From contig NZ_CP054058.1 in assembly GCF_003935895.2 (NCBI RefSeq), positions 3,577,177 to 3,641,176 of the forward strand: DNA of 64,000 bases, in the 5' to 3' direction. Under the pieces are notes generated by a model. It saw nothing but the letters and a program-made list of their open reading frames with translations, did no database searches and was not told the origin of the DNA. Numbering within the stretch: the stretch's first letter is position 1; the number at the start of each line of letters is the position of its first letter. Below are positions 1 through 8,557 of this stretch, in pieces. Source of the stretch: Scandinavium goeteborgense (GTDB lineage: Bacteria > Pseudomonadota > Gammaproteobacteria > Enterobacterales > Enterobacteriaceae). Both the position numbers and the translations under genes were made by a program.

Positions 1-230
1 TTGCCGCCGCTGGCTTTACGGCCAAACAGGCGCGCCGGGATCACGCGGGTATTGTTAAAGACCAGCAGGTCTCCGGGGTTGAGCTTGGCGAGCAGATCGG
101 TGAAAGTACCGTGCGTCAGCGCGCCCGTTGGCCCATCCAGCGACAGCAAGCGGCAGCCACTGCGCTCCGGCTGTGGGTAGTGAGCAATCAGGGATTCAGG
201 CAGTTCAAAAGAAAAATCGGCGACGCGCAT
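1..230 (-). CDS. queA: QueA, N-terminal 76 codons only (cut by window edge)
   Basis: S-adenosylmethionine:tRNA ribosyltransferase-isomerase transfers and isomerises the ribosyl group of SAM onto preQ1-tRNA to give epoxyqueuosine at the wobble base. The visible protein begins [19 protein letters not shown] and continues through [15 protein letters not shown] and [14 protein letters not shown], which match the E. coli protein almost residue for residue. The rest lies left of base 1. The gene is divergent from acpH with a 94-bp spacer, the arrangement known in E. coli. Identification is firm; the gene is partial only because of the window edge. Confidence 0.95.
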   Translation of the reverse strand, partial: MRVADFSFELPESLIAHYPQPERSGCRLLSLDGPTGALTHGTFTDLLAKLNPGDLLVFNNTRVIPARLFGRKASGG

Positions 231-324
231 GACGGTAACTCGAGACATAATAAAGAGGCGGGTAGTCTAGTGGCAGGCTGCTTTGGCTGCAACCTGTAAG
301 CCTTAAATACGGATAACGAAAACC

Positions 325-906
325 ATGAATTTTCTGGCCCACCTGCACCTCGCACACCTCGCCGACAGCTCGCTGCCCGGCAATTTGCTGGCCGATTTTG
401 TGCGCGGCAACCCGGATGACACCTACGAATCGGCGATTGTCAGCGGGATTAATATGCACCGCCGGGTCGATGTGCTGACCGATAATCTGCCGGAAGTGAA
501 GATCGCGAAAGCGTGGTTTCGCCCTGAAACCCGCCGCGTGGCGCCGATTACGCTCGACGTGATGTGGGATCATTTCCTCTCCCGCGACTGGGCAAAACTG
601 TCACCGGACATCTCTCTGCCGGATTTCGTGCGCTACGCACAAACCCAGGTCACGCAAATCCTGCCGGAGTCGCCACCGCGTTTCGTGAATCTGAATGATT
701 ATTTGTGGTCCGAGCGCTGGCTGGAGCGCTATTCCGACATGGGTTTTATTCAAAACGTGCTTAACGGCATGGCGAATCGCCGCCCGCGCCTCGATGCTTT
801 GCGTGATTCCTGGCAGGATTTGGACACACATTACGCACAGTTAGAAGAGACCTTTTGGACGTTTTACCCACGGATGATGGCGCAGGCCAAGGCGCGAGAG
901 CTATAA
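325..906 (+). CDS. acpH: Acyl carrier protein phosphodiesterase
   Basis: AcpH hydrolyses the 4'-phosphopantetheine arm from holo-ACP in the cytoplasm, giving apo-ACP and so turning over the fatty-acid-synthesis cofactor. The 193-residue product has the length of the E. coli enzyme and its N-terminus [20 protein letters not shown], with the family His/Asp residues ([30 protein letters not shown]) that suggest an HD-like metal site. The ATG at 325 is the first good start after the queA divergent promoter region. It is monocistronic; the next gene has its own promoter. Confidence 0.93.
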   Translation: MNFLAHLHLAHLADSSLPGNLLADFVRGNPDDTYESAIVSGINMHRRVDVLTDNLPEVKIAKAWFRPETRRVAPITLDVMWDHFLSRDWAKLSPDISLPDFVRYAQTQVTQILPESPPRFVNLNDYLWSERWLERYSDMGFIQNVLNGMANRRPRLDALRDSWQDLDTHYAQLEETFWTFYPRMMAQAKAREL

Positions 907-962
907 AACTTGCGCTTTATCACAGAATCGCTAAGCTGAAACAGTTGTTCATATTATAATTG

Positions 963-999
963 ATAGGTAAAACCTGTCTCAACGATTGTCAGCTTCTCA
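963..999 (+). promoter_or_regulatory. Candidate OxyR operator upstream of the peroxiredoxin gene
   Basis: The left half ATAGGTAAAACCTGT fits the OxyR half-site ATAG-N-T-N3-A-N-CTAT with one mismatch. After a 7-base spacer a weaker second half starts with ATTG and ends CTCA. The element ends exactly where the -35 hexamer begins, the usual position for OxyR activation. The motif was read by eye and binding is inferred. Confidence 0.5.
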
Positions 1000-1028
1000 T
1001 TGAGTCACCCGCTTCCTCTCCCTATACT
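1000..1028 (+). promoter_or_regulatory. Sigma70 promoter of the peroxiredoxin gene
   Basis: TTGAGT at 1000-1005 and TATACT at 1023-1028 are separated by exactly 17 bases, a near-consensus sigma70 promoter. It lies just downstream of the candidate OxyR site and about 48 bases before the start codon. Confidence 0.65.
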
Positions 1029-1075
1029 GGTCCGCGTTGCGTTCCATTAACCTTATAAATGTAGAGGAGAACCTC

Positions 1076-1678
1076 ATGGTTCTGGTAACTCGTCCTGCTC
1101 CTGATTTTACTGCCGCAGCTGTTCTGGGTAACGGCGAAATCGTTGATAACTTCAACTTCAAACAGCACACCAACGGTAAAGCGACCGTTCTGTTCTTCTG
1201 GCCGATGGACTTCACCTTCGTATGCCCGTCTGAACTGATCGCGTTCGACAAGCGTTACGAAGAATTCCAGAAACGTGGCGTAGAAGTGGTTGGCGTTTCT
1301 TTTGACTCTGAGTTTGTCCATAACGCATGGCGCAACACCCCTGTCGACAAAGGCGGCATCGGTGAAGTGAAATACGCGATGGTTGCGGACATCAAACGCG
1401 AAATCCAGCAGGCTTACGGCATCGAACATCCGGACGCTGGCGTTGCTCTGCGTGGTTCTTTCCTGATCGACGCTAACGGCATCGTACGTCACCAGGTTGT
1501 GAACGATCTGCCACTGGGTCGTAACATCGACGAAATGCTGCGCATGGTTGACGCGCTGCAGTTCCACGAAGAGCACGGCGAAGTGTGCCCAGCTCAGTGG
1601 GAAAAAGGGAAAGAAGGCATGAACGCGTCTCCAGCAGGCGTGGCTAAGTACCTGACTGAAAACGTCACCAGCCTGTAA
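1076..1678 (+). CDS. tsaA: Typical 2-Cys peroxiredoxin (AhpC/TSA family)
   Basis: This thiol peroxidase reduces hydrogen peroxide and organic hydroperoxides in the cytoplasm. The 200-residue product has the thioredoxin-like peroxiredoxin fold, the peroxidatic cysteine in DFTFVCPSEL (Cys50) and the resolving cysteine in GEVCPAQW (Cys171), so it is a typical 2-Cys enzyme. ATG 1076 is preferred over an in-frame upstream ATG because GAGGAG lies just before it and because Salmonella TsaA begins MVLVTRPAPDFT. Salmonella carries this gene between acpH and malZ; E. coli K-12 does not. It has its own promoter with a candidate OxyR site and a strong terminator, so it is a single-gene unit. Confidence 0.9.
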   Translation: MVLVTRPAPDFTAAAVLGNGEIVDNFNFKQHTNGKATVLFFWPMDFTFVCPSELIAFDKRYEEFQKRGVEVVGVSFDSEFVHNAWRNTPVDKGGIGEVKYAMVADIKREIQQAYGIEHPDAGVALRGSFLIDANGIVRHQVVNDLPLGRNIDEMLRMVDALQFHEEHGEVCPAQWEKGKEGMNASPAGVAKYLTENVTSL

Positions 1679-1692
1679 TCGTCGAGGTGTGT

Positions 1693-1727
1693 AAAAAAGG
1701 TCCGCAATGCGGACCTTTTTTTGTTTT
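1693..1727 (+). terminator. Rho-independent terminator after tsaA
   Basis: AAAGGTCCGC and GCGGACCTTT form a perfect stem with a three-base loop, followed by a T-rich run broken by one G. It begins 15 bases after the tsaA stop. Confidence 0.9.
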
Positions 1728-1736
1728 TGTGCAAAG

Positions 1737-1772
1737 CCCCTCACCCCGCACCTCTCCCCAAAGAGGCGAGGG
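1737..1772. repeat. Short foldback repeat resembling enterobacterial intergenic repeats
   Basis: The intergenic segment CCCCTCACCCCGCACCTCT followed by AGAGGCGAGGG folds on itself. It resembles the dispersed CCCTCACCC...CTCTCCC...GAGGG elements seen between genes in Enterobacter and relatives, whose spurious translation gives the familiar PHPAPLP string. Only one copy is seen in this window. Confidence 0.4.
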
Positions 1773-1811
1773 AAAAAGTCGTATCCGGGAAAATGGCGGA
1801 GGATTCCTTAC

Positions 1812-3629
1812 TTAATTGCCGAACCACACACTGGCAGAAATCGCCGGTAGCGTCAGAACATCATCATGCAGCGTGCCTTTGCCCTCTTTCAGCAGCCATT
1901 CTTTCACCGCCAGCAACGGCGTCGCTTCCAGTACAACTTCGCACGGTTCACCGCGGTTAATCGCCACCAGCACCCGCTGCTGTTTCAGCACCCGCACAAA
2001 CACCACCACGTTGTCTTCGGCGTAAATCACCTGACAGCCGCCGTGGCGCAGGGCCTGCGTCCGGTGACGCAGTTTGGTCATGCGCTGATATAACGCCAGC
2101 AGGTCACCATCCTGCTGTGCTTTATCCCATGGGAACGGCTTGCGGCAGAACGGATCGTTGTTGCCGTCCAGCCCTACTTCGTCGCCGTAATAAATACACG
2201 GCACGCCCGGCCAGGTAAACAGCCAGACCACCGCCAGCGGCAAGCGCGCCACGTCCTTGCCGAGCAGGGATTTGAAGCGCGCGGTATCGTGGCTGTCGAG
2301 CTGATTAAACATCCGTAGCTGCTGTTGATGCGACAGGCTGGCGCGGTAGTTATCCATCCACGCCATGCAGGTCTGGGCATCAATCATCTGCGGATCGTAG
2401 GAAATATCGGTGTTGGCGAGGAAGCCCCACAGCGGGAAGGTAAAGCCGCGATAGTTCATCGCCGCGTCTTCTGCATCGGCCTGCAGCCACTGTCGCGCAT
2501 CACCAAAATGCTCGCCGAGCACGTAGGCTTCCGGCTGCGTCTCTTTCGCCGCTTTGGTGATGCCCGCGATGTGCTGCAAATTGTTCCGCGCCCCACCCGC
2601 TTCACCCAGCATATGCACCACGTCGAGCCGCCAGCCGTCCATGCTCCACGGGGCTTTCAGCCAATGGCGCACGATGCTGTCTTCACCGCGATACACTTCG
2701 TTAATCAGCGTTTCCGAGCTGAAATCCAGCTTCGGTAAGCTGGCGTAACCCAGCCAGTCCAGCGCCTGTTCTTCGTCGGAAAAACTGTACCAGTCGCGCC
2801 AGTGCGAGGACGGGTTGTGGCACGCGCCGTCGGTGCCGCGGTTGTGTCGGTCGAACCAGGCGTGCGAATCTCCGCTGTGGTTAAACACGCCGTCGAGGAT
2901 CAGACGCATCCCTTCCCGGCGCGTATTGTGTCGCAGACGCAGCAACGCCTGATCGCCGCCGAACTGAGGATCCACGTGACGATAATCTTCGGTGTCATAT
3001 TTATGCACGCTGGGCGCGACAAACACCGGGTTGAGATACAGCGCGGTGACGCCGAGCTTTTTCAGATACGGCAGCTTTTCACTGATCCCGTCCAGATCGC
3101 CGCCGTAAAACGTCGATCCTCCCGCCTCCGCCGTTAACGGTTCGTCCCAGTCGCGCAGGACAATTTCGCGCCCGGCGGCGTGGTGATAATAGACATTATC
3201 CTGTTCGGCATTGCGCGGTTCGGTACGGGCAAAGCGGTCGGGGAAAATCTGATAGAACACCTGATCGGCGACCCACTGCGGGCCGTTGTCCGGCACATCA
3301 ACCGCAAACTGCTCCAGACGCGCCGGAGGAAAACGACTAAAACCCTGCGGCGTAAACCAACGCTGGCGGTTCTCCCACAGCAGTTTAAAGCTGTAGCGGC
3401 GGCGCGACTGGCCGTTGCTTAAATCGATTTCCGCACGCCAGGCGGTGACGCCGGGATACGGCTCGCTGCGCAGTCGATGCATCGGCAGCGCGATTTCCTC
3501 GTTGTCTTCCTCTGCCCGAAGCGTGACCCGCAGCGGCGGCATTTCACCGCTTAGCCACAGCGTAATCACCAGTCGGTCCTGCTGCTGTTTCAGGAACGGT
3601 GCAACAGGAAGATGCCATGCCTTCAACAT
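1812..3629 (-). CDS. malZ: Maltodextrin glucosidase
   Basis: MalZ is a cytoplasmic GH13 enzyme that releases glucose from the reducing end of maltodextrins within the maltose regulon. The 605-residue product equals the E. coli length and is highly similar throughout. GH13 hallmarks are present: YQIFPDRF and LYLNPVF early, [12 protein letters not shown] with the Asp nucleophile near residue 338, [11 protein letters not shown] with the acid/base Glu, and [10 protein letters not shown] with the stabilising Asp. The start at 3629 gives MLKAWHLPV as in E. coli; an ATG two codons upstream is possible. Two MalT-box-like repeats lie upstream. Confidence 0.96.
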   Translation of the reverse strand: MLKAWHLPVAPFLKQQQDRLVITLWLSGEMPPLRVTLRAEEDNEEIALPMHRLRSEPYPGVTAWRAEIDLSNGQSRRRYSFKLLWENRQRWFTPQGFSRFPPARLEQFAVDVPDNGPQWVADQVFYQIFPDRFARTEPRNAEQDNVYYHHAAGREIVLRDWDEPLTAEAGGSTFYGGDLDGISEKLPYLKKLGVTALYLNPVFVAPSVHKYDTEDYRHVDPQFGGDQALLRLRHNTRREGMRLILDGVFNHSGDSHAWFDRHNRGTDGACHNPSSHWRDWYSFSDEEQALDWLGYASLPKLDFSSETLINEVYRGEDSIVRHWLKAPWSMDGWRLDVVHMLGEAGGARNNLQHIAGITKAAKETQPEAYVLGEHFGDARQWLQADAEDAAMNYRGFTFPLWGFLANTDISYDPQMIDAQTCMAWMDNYRASLSHQQQLRMFNQLDSHDTARFKSLLGKDVARLPLAVVWLFTWPGVPCIYYGDEVGLDGNNDPFCRKPFPWDKAQQDGDLLALYQRMTKLRHRTQALRHGGCQVIYAEDNVVVFVRVLKQQRVLVAINRGEPCEVVLEATPLLAVKEWLLKEGKGTLHDDVLTLPAISASVWFGN

Positions 3630-3707
3630 CGTCATTCCCCTTTGTTCAAAATGCGTTCACCTTGCCACAGTCAGGCTGAGTCCGACTCATCATTATGACG
3701 TTTATTG

Positions 3708-3730
3708 GGGGAGGATGCCGGAGGATGAGG
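3708..3730. promoter_or_regulatory. Two candidate MalT boxes upstream of malZ
   Basis: GGGGAGGATG (3708-3717) and GAGGATGAGG (3721-3730) each differ by one base from the MalT consensus GGGGA(T/G)GAGG. They lie in tandem 13 bases apart, about 80-100 bases upstream of malZ. The position is appropriate for MalT activation; the sites also sit 120-140 bases before the LysR gene on the other strand. Confidence 0.5.
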
Positions 3731-3851
3731 GCGAAGAATAGTGGATTTTTCCGTCAGTGCGGACGGGAAAATGAAGCCGAAGGAAGGCTCCTTCTTTACA
3801 GATATTTACGATACACTGCATGTTACTCAGTTGTTATAAAAGAGACGCGCA

Positions 3852-4745
3852 GTGCCCAATTTCGATTTGCAGGACCTGTATGCCTTCACGGCATTATGCG
3901 AGCACGGCAGCTTCCGATTTGCGGCCGAAGCCATCTGCATCTCGCAATCCGCGCTCAGCCGCCGGATCGAAAAACTCGAATCGGCCCTCGGTGTGCGCCT
4001 GTTTGACCGCACTACCCGCCGCGTCACCCTGACGCAGGTCGGCAGAACCTTCGCCCCTCGCGCCCGGCAACTGTTGAGCGATTTTGAAGACGCGCTCAAC
4101 GGCATCAGCGACCCGATGTTTTACGGCAGCGGCGTGGTCACCGTGGCCTGCATCCCTTCTGCCGCCTACTACTTCATGCCAAAAGTGATCGCTCACTTTC
4201 GCAGTCGGTTTGCCAAAGCGCGCATCAAACTGGTGGATACCAGCGCCGGCAATGTGTATGCCGCCGTCCAAAGCCGACAGGCTGATTTTGGCCTGAGCTT
4301 TCTCTCCAGCGGTGAATCGGACCTGACCTTTATGCCGTTGGTGGACGAAACTTACCGGCTGGTGTGTCGTCAGGATCACCCGTTCGCACAGCTATCCTCC
4401 CTGAGCTGGCAGGACTTTTTTAACGCCGACTACATCTGGCTGAGCAAATCCTCCGGCAACCGCCATTTGCTCGACCAGGCATTAGGCGATATCACCGTCC
4501 GCCGTCCTGCGGTATGTGAAACGCGCCACGTCACCACCATGATTGGCATGGTCGAAGCCGGGCTGGGCGTTGCCGCCGTGCCATCCATGGCGTTTCCTGA
4601 AGGCGGTCACCCGTTGCTGGTACAAAAGCCGCTGCTTGAGCCGGTTATCAAACGCCAGGTTGGGTTGATCAAGAAAGCGGGAACCACGCTGTCGCCGCTG
4701 GCAAGCGAACTGGAAACGATCATCACTGGCCTGTTTCAGCCTTAG
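3852..4745 (+). CDS. LysR-type transcriptional regulator
   Basis: A 297-residue LysR-type regulator. The N-terminal winged helix-turn-helix is clear: LYAFTALCEHGSFRFAAEAI, then ISQSALSRRIEKLE and LGVRLFDRTTRRVTLT. The C-terminal effector-binding domain runs from about residue 90 to the end. The start is GTG at 3852, giving MPNFDLQDLY. It ends convergently with the ModA-like gene, the stop-side ends overlapping by 23 bp. Its likely target is the carboxylate-transporter operon next door, by proximity only; that operon's promoter is about 2 kb away, not in the usual divergent layout. The ligand is unknown; a tricarboxylate such as aconitate is inferred from the neighbours. Confidence 0.85.
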   Translation: MPNFDLQDLYAFTALCEHGSFRFAAEAICISQSALSRRIEKLESALGVRLFDRTTRRVTLTQVGRTFAPRARQLLSDFEDALNGISDPMFYGSGVVTVACIPSAAYYFMPKVIAHFRSRFAKARIKLVDTSAGNVYAAVQSRQADFGLSFLSSGESDLTFMPLVDETYRLVCRQDHPFAQLSSLSWQDFFNADYIWLSKSSGNRHLLDQALGDITVRRPAVCETRHVTTMIGMVEAGLGVAAVPSMAFPEGGHPLLVQKPLLEPVIKRQVGLIKKAGTTLSPLASELETIITGLFQP

Positions 4746-5511
4746 CGGTTAACGGATCCAGCCCCGTTTCACGGACGGCAGCCTGCGCATTCGGTGACGC
4801 TAAATAGCGCAAGAGCTGACGAGCGTGATCCTGATGTTGAGCGCCGTCAACCACCGCACCTGAAAAGCGCGTCACGTACTGAACGGGCTCAGGAATGCGT
4901 CCGACAAACTCGGCACCTTTTTCCGGCAGCAGTTCGCTCACCTGCTGTAAACCGACGGCATAATCCCCTTTTGCCACCACCGAGGCGACCGGCGTTTTCT
5001 CAATCATTTTCGCCTTCGACTTCACCTCATCGCTAATGCCCAACTGGCTGAATAACGTTGACTGCACGTAGCGCCCGCTGGCACTGTCGGAATACGCGAT
5101 AGATTTGGCGTTCAATAATGTGGCTTTTAGCGCCGCCACGGTGCTGATATCAGGTGCCGTCGCGCCCGCAGGCACCACCAGACCAATGCGGGAATCAGCC
5201 AGTTCTGTCCGGCTGCCTGCGGCGATTTTGCCATCCTGCTGCAGTTTATCCAGCGCGTAGCCGACCATAATTACCGCATCCGCAGGCTGCCCCGCCGCCA
5301 GCCGGTGCGGAATGGCCTCGGCGGAATTGCCCATCGACGGACCATGAACGATACGGATCGTGTCGCCGGTTTTGGCCTCATATTGCGGGGCCAGTTTATC
5401 GAGTGCCGCAGAAAACCCGCCGGAAATCATCACCGTGATCTCTTCAGCCTGCGCCCCGAGGCTGATATTCCCTGCAATGGCAATCGCTATCCAGAGTGTC
5501 AGACGTTTCAT
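4723..5511 (-). CDS. Periplasmic ModA-like protein, probable aconitate isomerase
   Basis: A 262-residue exported protein with a 22-residue signal peptide ([14 protein letters not shown], cleavage after LGAQA) and a type II periplasmic-binding fold related to ModA ([46 protein letters not shown]). There are no ABC permease or ATPase genes nearby, so it is unlikely to serve molybdate import. Length, signal peptide and neighbours (LysR gene, tricarboxylate symporter) match the Pseudomonas aconitate isomerase Ais, a periplasmic enzyme of this fold that interconverts trans- and cis-aconitate. It overlaps the transporter stop by ATGA, so the two are translationally coupled. The alternative is an accessory binding protein for an unknown anion. 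Confidence 0.6.
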   Translation of the reverse strand: MKRLTLWIAIAIAGNISLGAQAEEITVMISGGFSAALDKLAPQYEAKTGDTIRIVHGPSMGNSAEAIPHRLAAGQPADAVIMVGYALDKLQQDGKIAAGSRTELADSRIGLVVPAGATAPDISTVAALKATLLNAKSIAYSDSASGRYVQSTLFSQLGISDEVKSKAKMIEKTPVASVVAKGDYAVGLQQVSELLPEKGAEFVGRIPEPVQYVTRFSGAVVDGAQHQDHARQLLRYLASPNAQAAVRETGLDPLTAKAETGQ

Positions 5512-6830
5512 CGCGCGGCTCCGTGGTGGAATGATTTAGGGGCATGCGTGACCTGCGCAGACGCGCGATGGTAGAGATACAGCGTGGCGAGCAGCGCACA
5601 GATTGCGGCGAAGCTCATCCAGTAACCGGGGGCGGCTTTATCGCCGGTGAAGTGAATCAGTGCGGTTGATACCGCAGGTGTGAAGCCACCAAAAATCGCG
5701 GTCGCCAGGCTATACGCCAGGGAGAAACCGGCCACGCGCACTTCAGCAGGCATGATTTCGGTCAGCGCCGGGATCATCGCCCCGTTATACAGGCCATAAA
5801 TCAACGACAGCCACAGCAGCACCGCCAGCATCATGCCGAAGCTCGGGGCGTGAGCGAGGATCGAGAGCACCGGCCAGCTGGTGAAAATCGCCAGTAGCGT
5901 CATCGCAATCAACACCGGTTTACGGCCAAAGCGGTCAGAAATAGCCCCGCCAATCGGCAGCCAGATGAAGTTAGAAATGGCGACCAGCAGCGTGACCAGC
6001 AGGCTGTCGGAGGAGCTCAGCAGCAGGACTTTTTTGCCAAACGTCGGGGCATAGACGGTGATCAGGTAGAACGCGGTGGTGGTCATCGCCACCATCAGCA
6101 TACCTGCCACCACCACGCGCCAGTTCACCAGCAGGGTTTTCATCGCCTCGTTCAACGGCAGATGCTCTTTGCGCGCGGCATAGGCTTCCGTTTCCGCCAG
6201 CTGGCGACGAAGGACGAAAATGAAGGGCACAATCAGACAGCCGACGACGAACGGAATGCGCCAGCCCCAGTCATGCAGTGCCCCGGCGTCCATAAATTCG
6301 TTGAGCATAAAGCCGAGCGACGCCGCCACCATGATCGATACCTGCTGACTGCCGGACTGCCAGCTGGTGTAGAACCCTTTCCGGCCCGGCGTGGCGATTT
6401 CAGCCAGATACACCGACACCCCGCCAAGCTCTGCGCCCGCAGAAAAGCCCTGTAACAGTCGACCGCACAGCACCAGGAACGGCGCCCACAGGCCAATCGT
6501 GTGATAACCGGGGATCAGCACAATCATAAAGGTGCCGGCCGCCATGATAGACAGCGTGACGATAAGTCCTTTGCGGCGACCGACTTTATCAATCCAGGAC
6601 CCGAGCACCACGGCGCCAATGGGGCGCATCAAGAACCCGGCGCCGAACACGGCAAAGGTCATCATTAACGATGCGAATTCGCTTTCAGCGGGGAAAAACG
6701 TGTGGGCGATGTAGGTGGCGTAAAAGCCGAAAAGGAAGAAGTCGAACTGTTCCAGAAAGTTTCCCGACGTGACGCGCAAAATCGCCATAGCCTTTGCGCG
6801 GAACGACGCTTTATCAGCAGAGTAAGGCAT
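5508..6830 (-). CDS. MFS tricarboxylate:proton symporter (CitA/CitH/TcuC type)
   Basis: A 440-residue inner-membrane carrier of the metabolite:H+ symporter group. It is strongly similar to the Klebsiella/E. coli citrate carriers: [19 protein letters not shown] at the start of helix 1, then [20 protein letters not shown] and [11 protein letters not shown]. The motif [20 protein letters not shown] is the cytoplasmic loop 2-3 signature. Start 6830 is chosen because GGAGGGCG precedes that ATG and homologues begin close to it; a longer frame reaching 6950 has no such site. It is the first gene of an operon with the aconitate-isomerase-like gene, so the substrate is probably citrate, cis-aconitate or tricarballylate. 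Confidence 0.88.
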   Translation of the reverse strand: MPYSADKASFRAKAMAILRVTSGNFLEQFDFFLFGFYATYIAHTFFPAESEFASLMMTFAVFGAGFLMRPIGAVVLGSWIDKVGRRKGLIVTLSIMAAGTFMIVLIPGYHTIGLWAPFLVLCGRLLQGFSAGAELGGVSVYLAEIATPGRKGFYTSWQSGSQQVSIMVAASLGFMLNEFMDAGALHDWGWRIPFVVGCLIVPFIFVLRRQLAETEAYAARKEHLPLNEAMKTLLVNWRVVVAGMLMVAMTTTAFYLITVYAPTFGKKVLLLSSSDSLLVTLLVAISNFIWLPIGGAISDRFGRKPVLIAMTLLAIFTSWPVLSILAHAPSFGMMLAVLLWLSLIYGLYNGAMIPALTEIMPAEVRVAGFSLAYSLATAIFGGFTPAVSTALIHFTGDKAAPGYWMSFAAICALLATLYLYHRASAQVTHAPKSFHHGAAR

Positions 6831-7031
6831 CTCGCCCTCCGTAGTTAACATGAAAGCTAACACATTTAACTTTTCATCAACTTTGAGAGTGCCCTTTTCG
6901 TCGCCGACGAATAAGTGCATTTGCCGCAACGGTTCATGCGTTCGGCGCATGAATCGCGATCGTAATCACGGTTTGGCGAGCAATAACGGAGAAAGAGGGA
7001 AATAAACGCCGCTGCCGCGTGGATCACATTC

Positions 7032-7045
7032 TGTGAGATCTCACA
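7032..7045. promoter_or_regulatory. 14-bp perfect palindrome upstream of the symporter operon
   Basis: TGTGAGATCTCACA is a perfect palindrome about 200 bp upstream of the symporter start and just past the proY terminator. It carries both CRP half-sites (TGTGA, TCACA) but with a 4-base rather than 6-base spacer, so it is not a standard CRP site. It may be an operator for another regulator. Confidence 0.35.
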
Positions 7046-7069
7046 CGTTTCAACGCAGGATGTGGAGGC

Positions 7070-7100
7070 TAAAAACCCGGCAGCCAGAGTGCCGCCGGGT
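7070..7100 (-). terminator. Probable terminator after proY
   Basis: On the minus strand ACCCGGCGGC pairs imperfectly with GCTGCCGGGT and is followed by TTTTTA. It lies just after the proY stop. Confidence 0.7.
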
Positions 7101-7107
7101 CAGGAGG

Positions 7108-8481
7108 TTACTGCGCTTTCGCGACCTGGCGGTCATGTCGCGTTTTGAACTGCCAGCCAATCAGCAGCAGCACAATCCACGCGAAGCCAACGTAAAGCGA
7201 AATGCGGGTTTCCGGGTGCCAGCCAATCAGCACGATGATAAACACCAGGAACAGCAGGCCGACGATAGTGGTAAACACGCCGCCAGGGACTTTGAACTTC
7301 AGGTCCTTCAGCTCTTCCGGCGACAGGCGACGGCGGAATGCAATCTGCGACAGCAGGATCATTATCCATACCCAGACGGTCGCGAACGTCGCCAGGGAGG
7401 CAATCACCAGGAACACGTTTTCCGGCATGATGTAGTTCAGGTATACCGCCAGCAGCAGCGCGACGGTCATGACCGCCACCGTCACCCACGGCACGCCGTT
7501 GCGCGAAGTTTTGGCGAACACCTTCGGCGCACTGCCCTGCTCCGCCATGCCGTGCAGCATGCGGCCCACGCCAAAGACGTCGGAGTTAATCGCCGACAGC
7601 GACGCGGTCAGCACCACGAAGTTCAGGATGCCTGCGGCAAACGTAATCCCCATATGCTGGAAGGTCATCACGAACGGGCTTCCGCTGGTACCCACCTGGT
7701 TCCATGGGTAAATCGACATGATCACAAACAGCGTGCCCACATAGAACACCAGGATACGCATCGGCACGGAGTTAATCGCACGCGGGATGGAGGTTTGCGG
7801 GTCTTTCGCTTCACCGGCGGTGATGCCGATGATTTCAATCCCGCCGTAGGCGAACATCACCATTTGCAGCGACATCACCATGCCGAGCCAGCCGTGGCTG
7901 AAGAAGCCGCCGTTGCTCCACAGGTTGTGGATGCCGGTTGGCTGTCCGCCGTTACCTATCCCCCAGATGATGATGCCGAAACCGGCGACGATCATCACGA
8001 TGATGGTGGCGACTTTAAAGAACGAGAACCAGAATTCCAGCTCGCCGAAGACCTTCACACTCATCAGGTTGATAGAGCAAATCAGCAACACGACGCTCAG
8101 CACCCAAATCCAGTGCGGTACCGCCGGGAACCAGACGCCCATGTAAATGCCGAACGCGGTGACGTCGGCGATGGCCACGATCAGGATTTCAAAACAGTAG
8201 GTCCAGCCGGTGATGTAACCTGCGAGTGGGCCTAAGTTGTCCTGCGCATAGCGAGAAAACGAGCTGGCAGACGGGTTGTGCACCGACATTTCGCCCAGTG
8301 CACGCATGATGATGTAAGCGGCAACGCCGCCAATAAGATACGCCAGCAGCACGCTGGGACCGGCCATTTTGATGGCGTCTGCCGAGCCATAAAAAAGACC
8401 GGTACCAATTGCCGATCCGAGCGCCATAAAGCGGATGTGACGGGCGCTTAGCCCACGCTTTAGCTTGTTGTTGGTTTCCAT
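7108..8481 (-). CDS. proY: Proline-specific permease ProY
   Basis: An amino-acid permease of the APC superfamily with about 12 membrane helices, assigned to proline by close similarity to ProY. The 457-residue length equals the E. coli protein. Family signatures are [20 protein letters not shown] in helix 1 and [19 protein letters not shown] in helix 6. The start [12 protein letters not shown] at 8481 is used; an in-frame ATG 11 codons upstream is less likely. In E. coli proY is largely silent unless over-expressed. It follows brnQ on the same strand, 76 bp away, but a terminator lies between. Confidence 0.93.
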   Translation of the reverse strand: METNNKLKRGLSARHIRFMALGSAIGTGLFYGSADAIKMAGPSVLLAYLIGGVAAYIIMRALGEMSVHNPSASSFSRYAQDNLGPLAGYITGWTYCFEILIVAIADVTAFGIYMGVWFPAVPHWIWVLSVVLLICSINLMSVKVFGELEFWFSFFKVATIIVMIVAGFGIIIWGIGNGGQPTGIHNLWSNGGFFSHGWLGMVMSLQMVMFAYGGIEIIGITAGEAKDPQTSIPRAINSVPMRILVFYVGTLFVIMSIYPWNQVGTSGSPFVMTFQHMGITFAAGILNFVVLTASLSAINSDVFGVGRMLHGMAEQGSAPKVFAKTSRNGVPWVTVAVMTVALLLAVYLNYIMPENVFLVIASLATFATVWVWIMILLSQIAFRRRLSPEELKDLKFKVPGGVFTTIVGLLFLVFIIVLIGWHPETRISLYVGFAWIVLLLIGWQFKTRHDRQVAKAQ

Positions 8482-8497
8482 AAATTCCACTGCCTGT

Positions 8498-8533
8498 ACA
8501 AAAAACAAAACCACGGAGCCAATGGCCCCGTGG
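8498..8533 (-). terminator. Terminator between brnQ and proY
   Basis: On the minus strand CCACGGGGCC and GGCTCCGTGG form a stem around ATT, followed by TTTTGTTTTTTG. It would end or attenuate brnQ transcription before proY. Confidence 0.85.
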
Positions 8534-8557
8534 TTAATTTCAATCCTCGCCCGCTAA

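Noticed and set aside
4723..5511. True molybdate-binding protein ModA
   Set aside because: There is no ModB/ModC nearby and the gene is coupled to an MFS carboxylate carrier, so molybdate import is unlikely despite the fold.
7032..7045. The palindrome as a CRP site
   Set aside because: The spacer between TGTGA and TCACA is 4, not the 6 that CRP needs; kept as an unexplained operator.
7033..8235. A 400-codon plus-strand open frame opposite proY
   Set aside because: It is the antisense of proY, His/Gln/Asp-rich in the way reversed membrane-protein genes are, and proY is a clear full-length gene.
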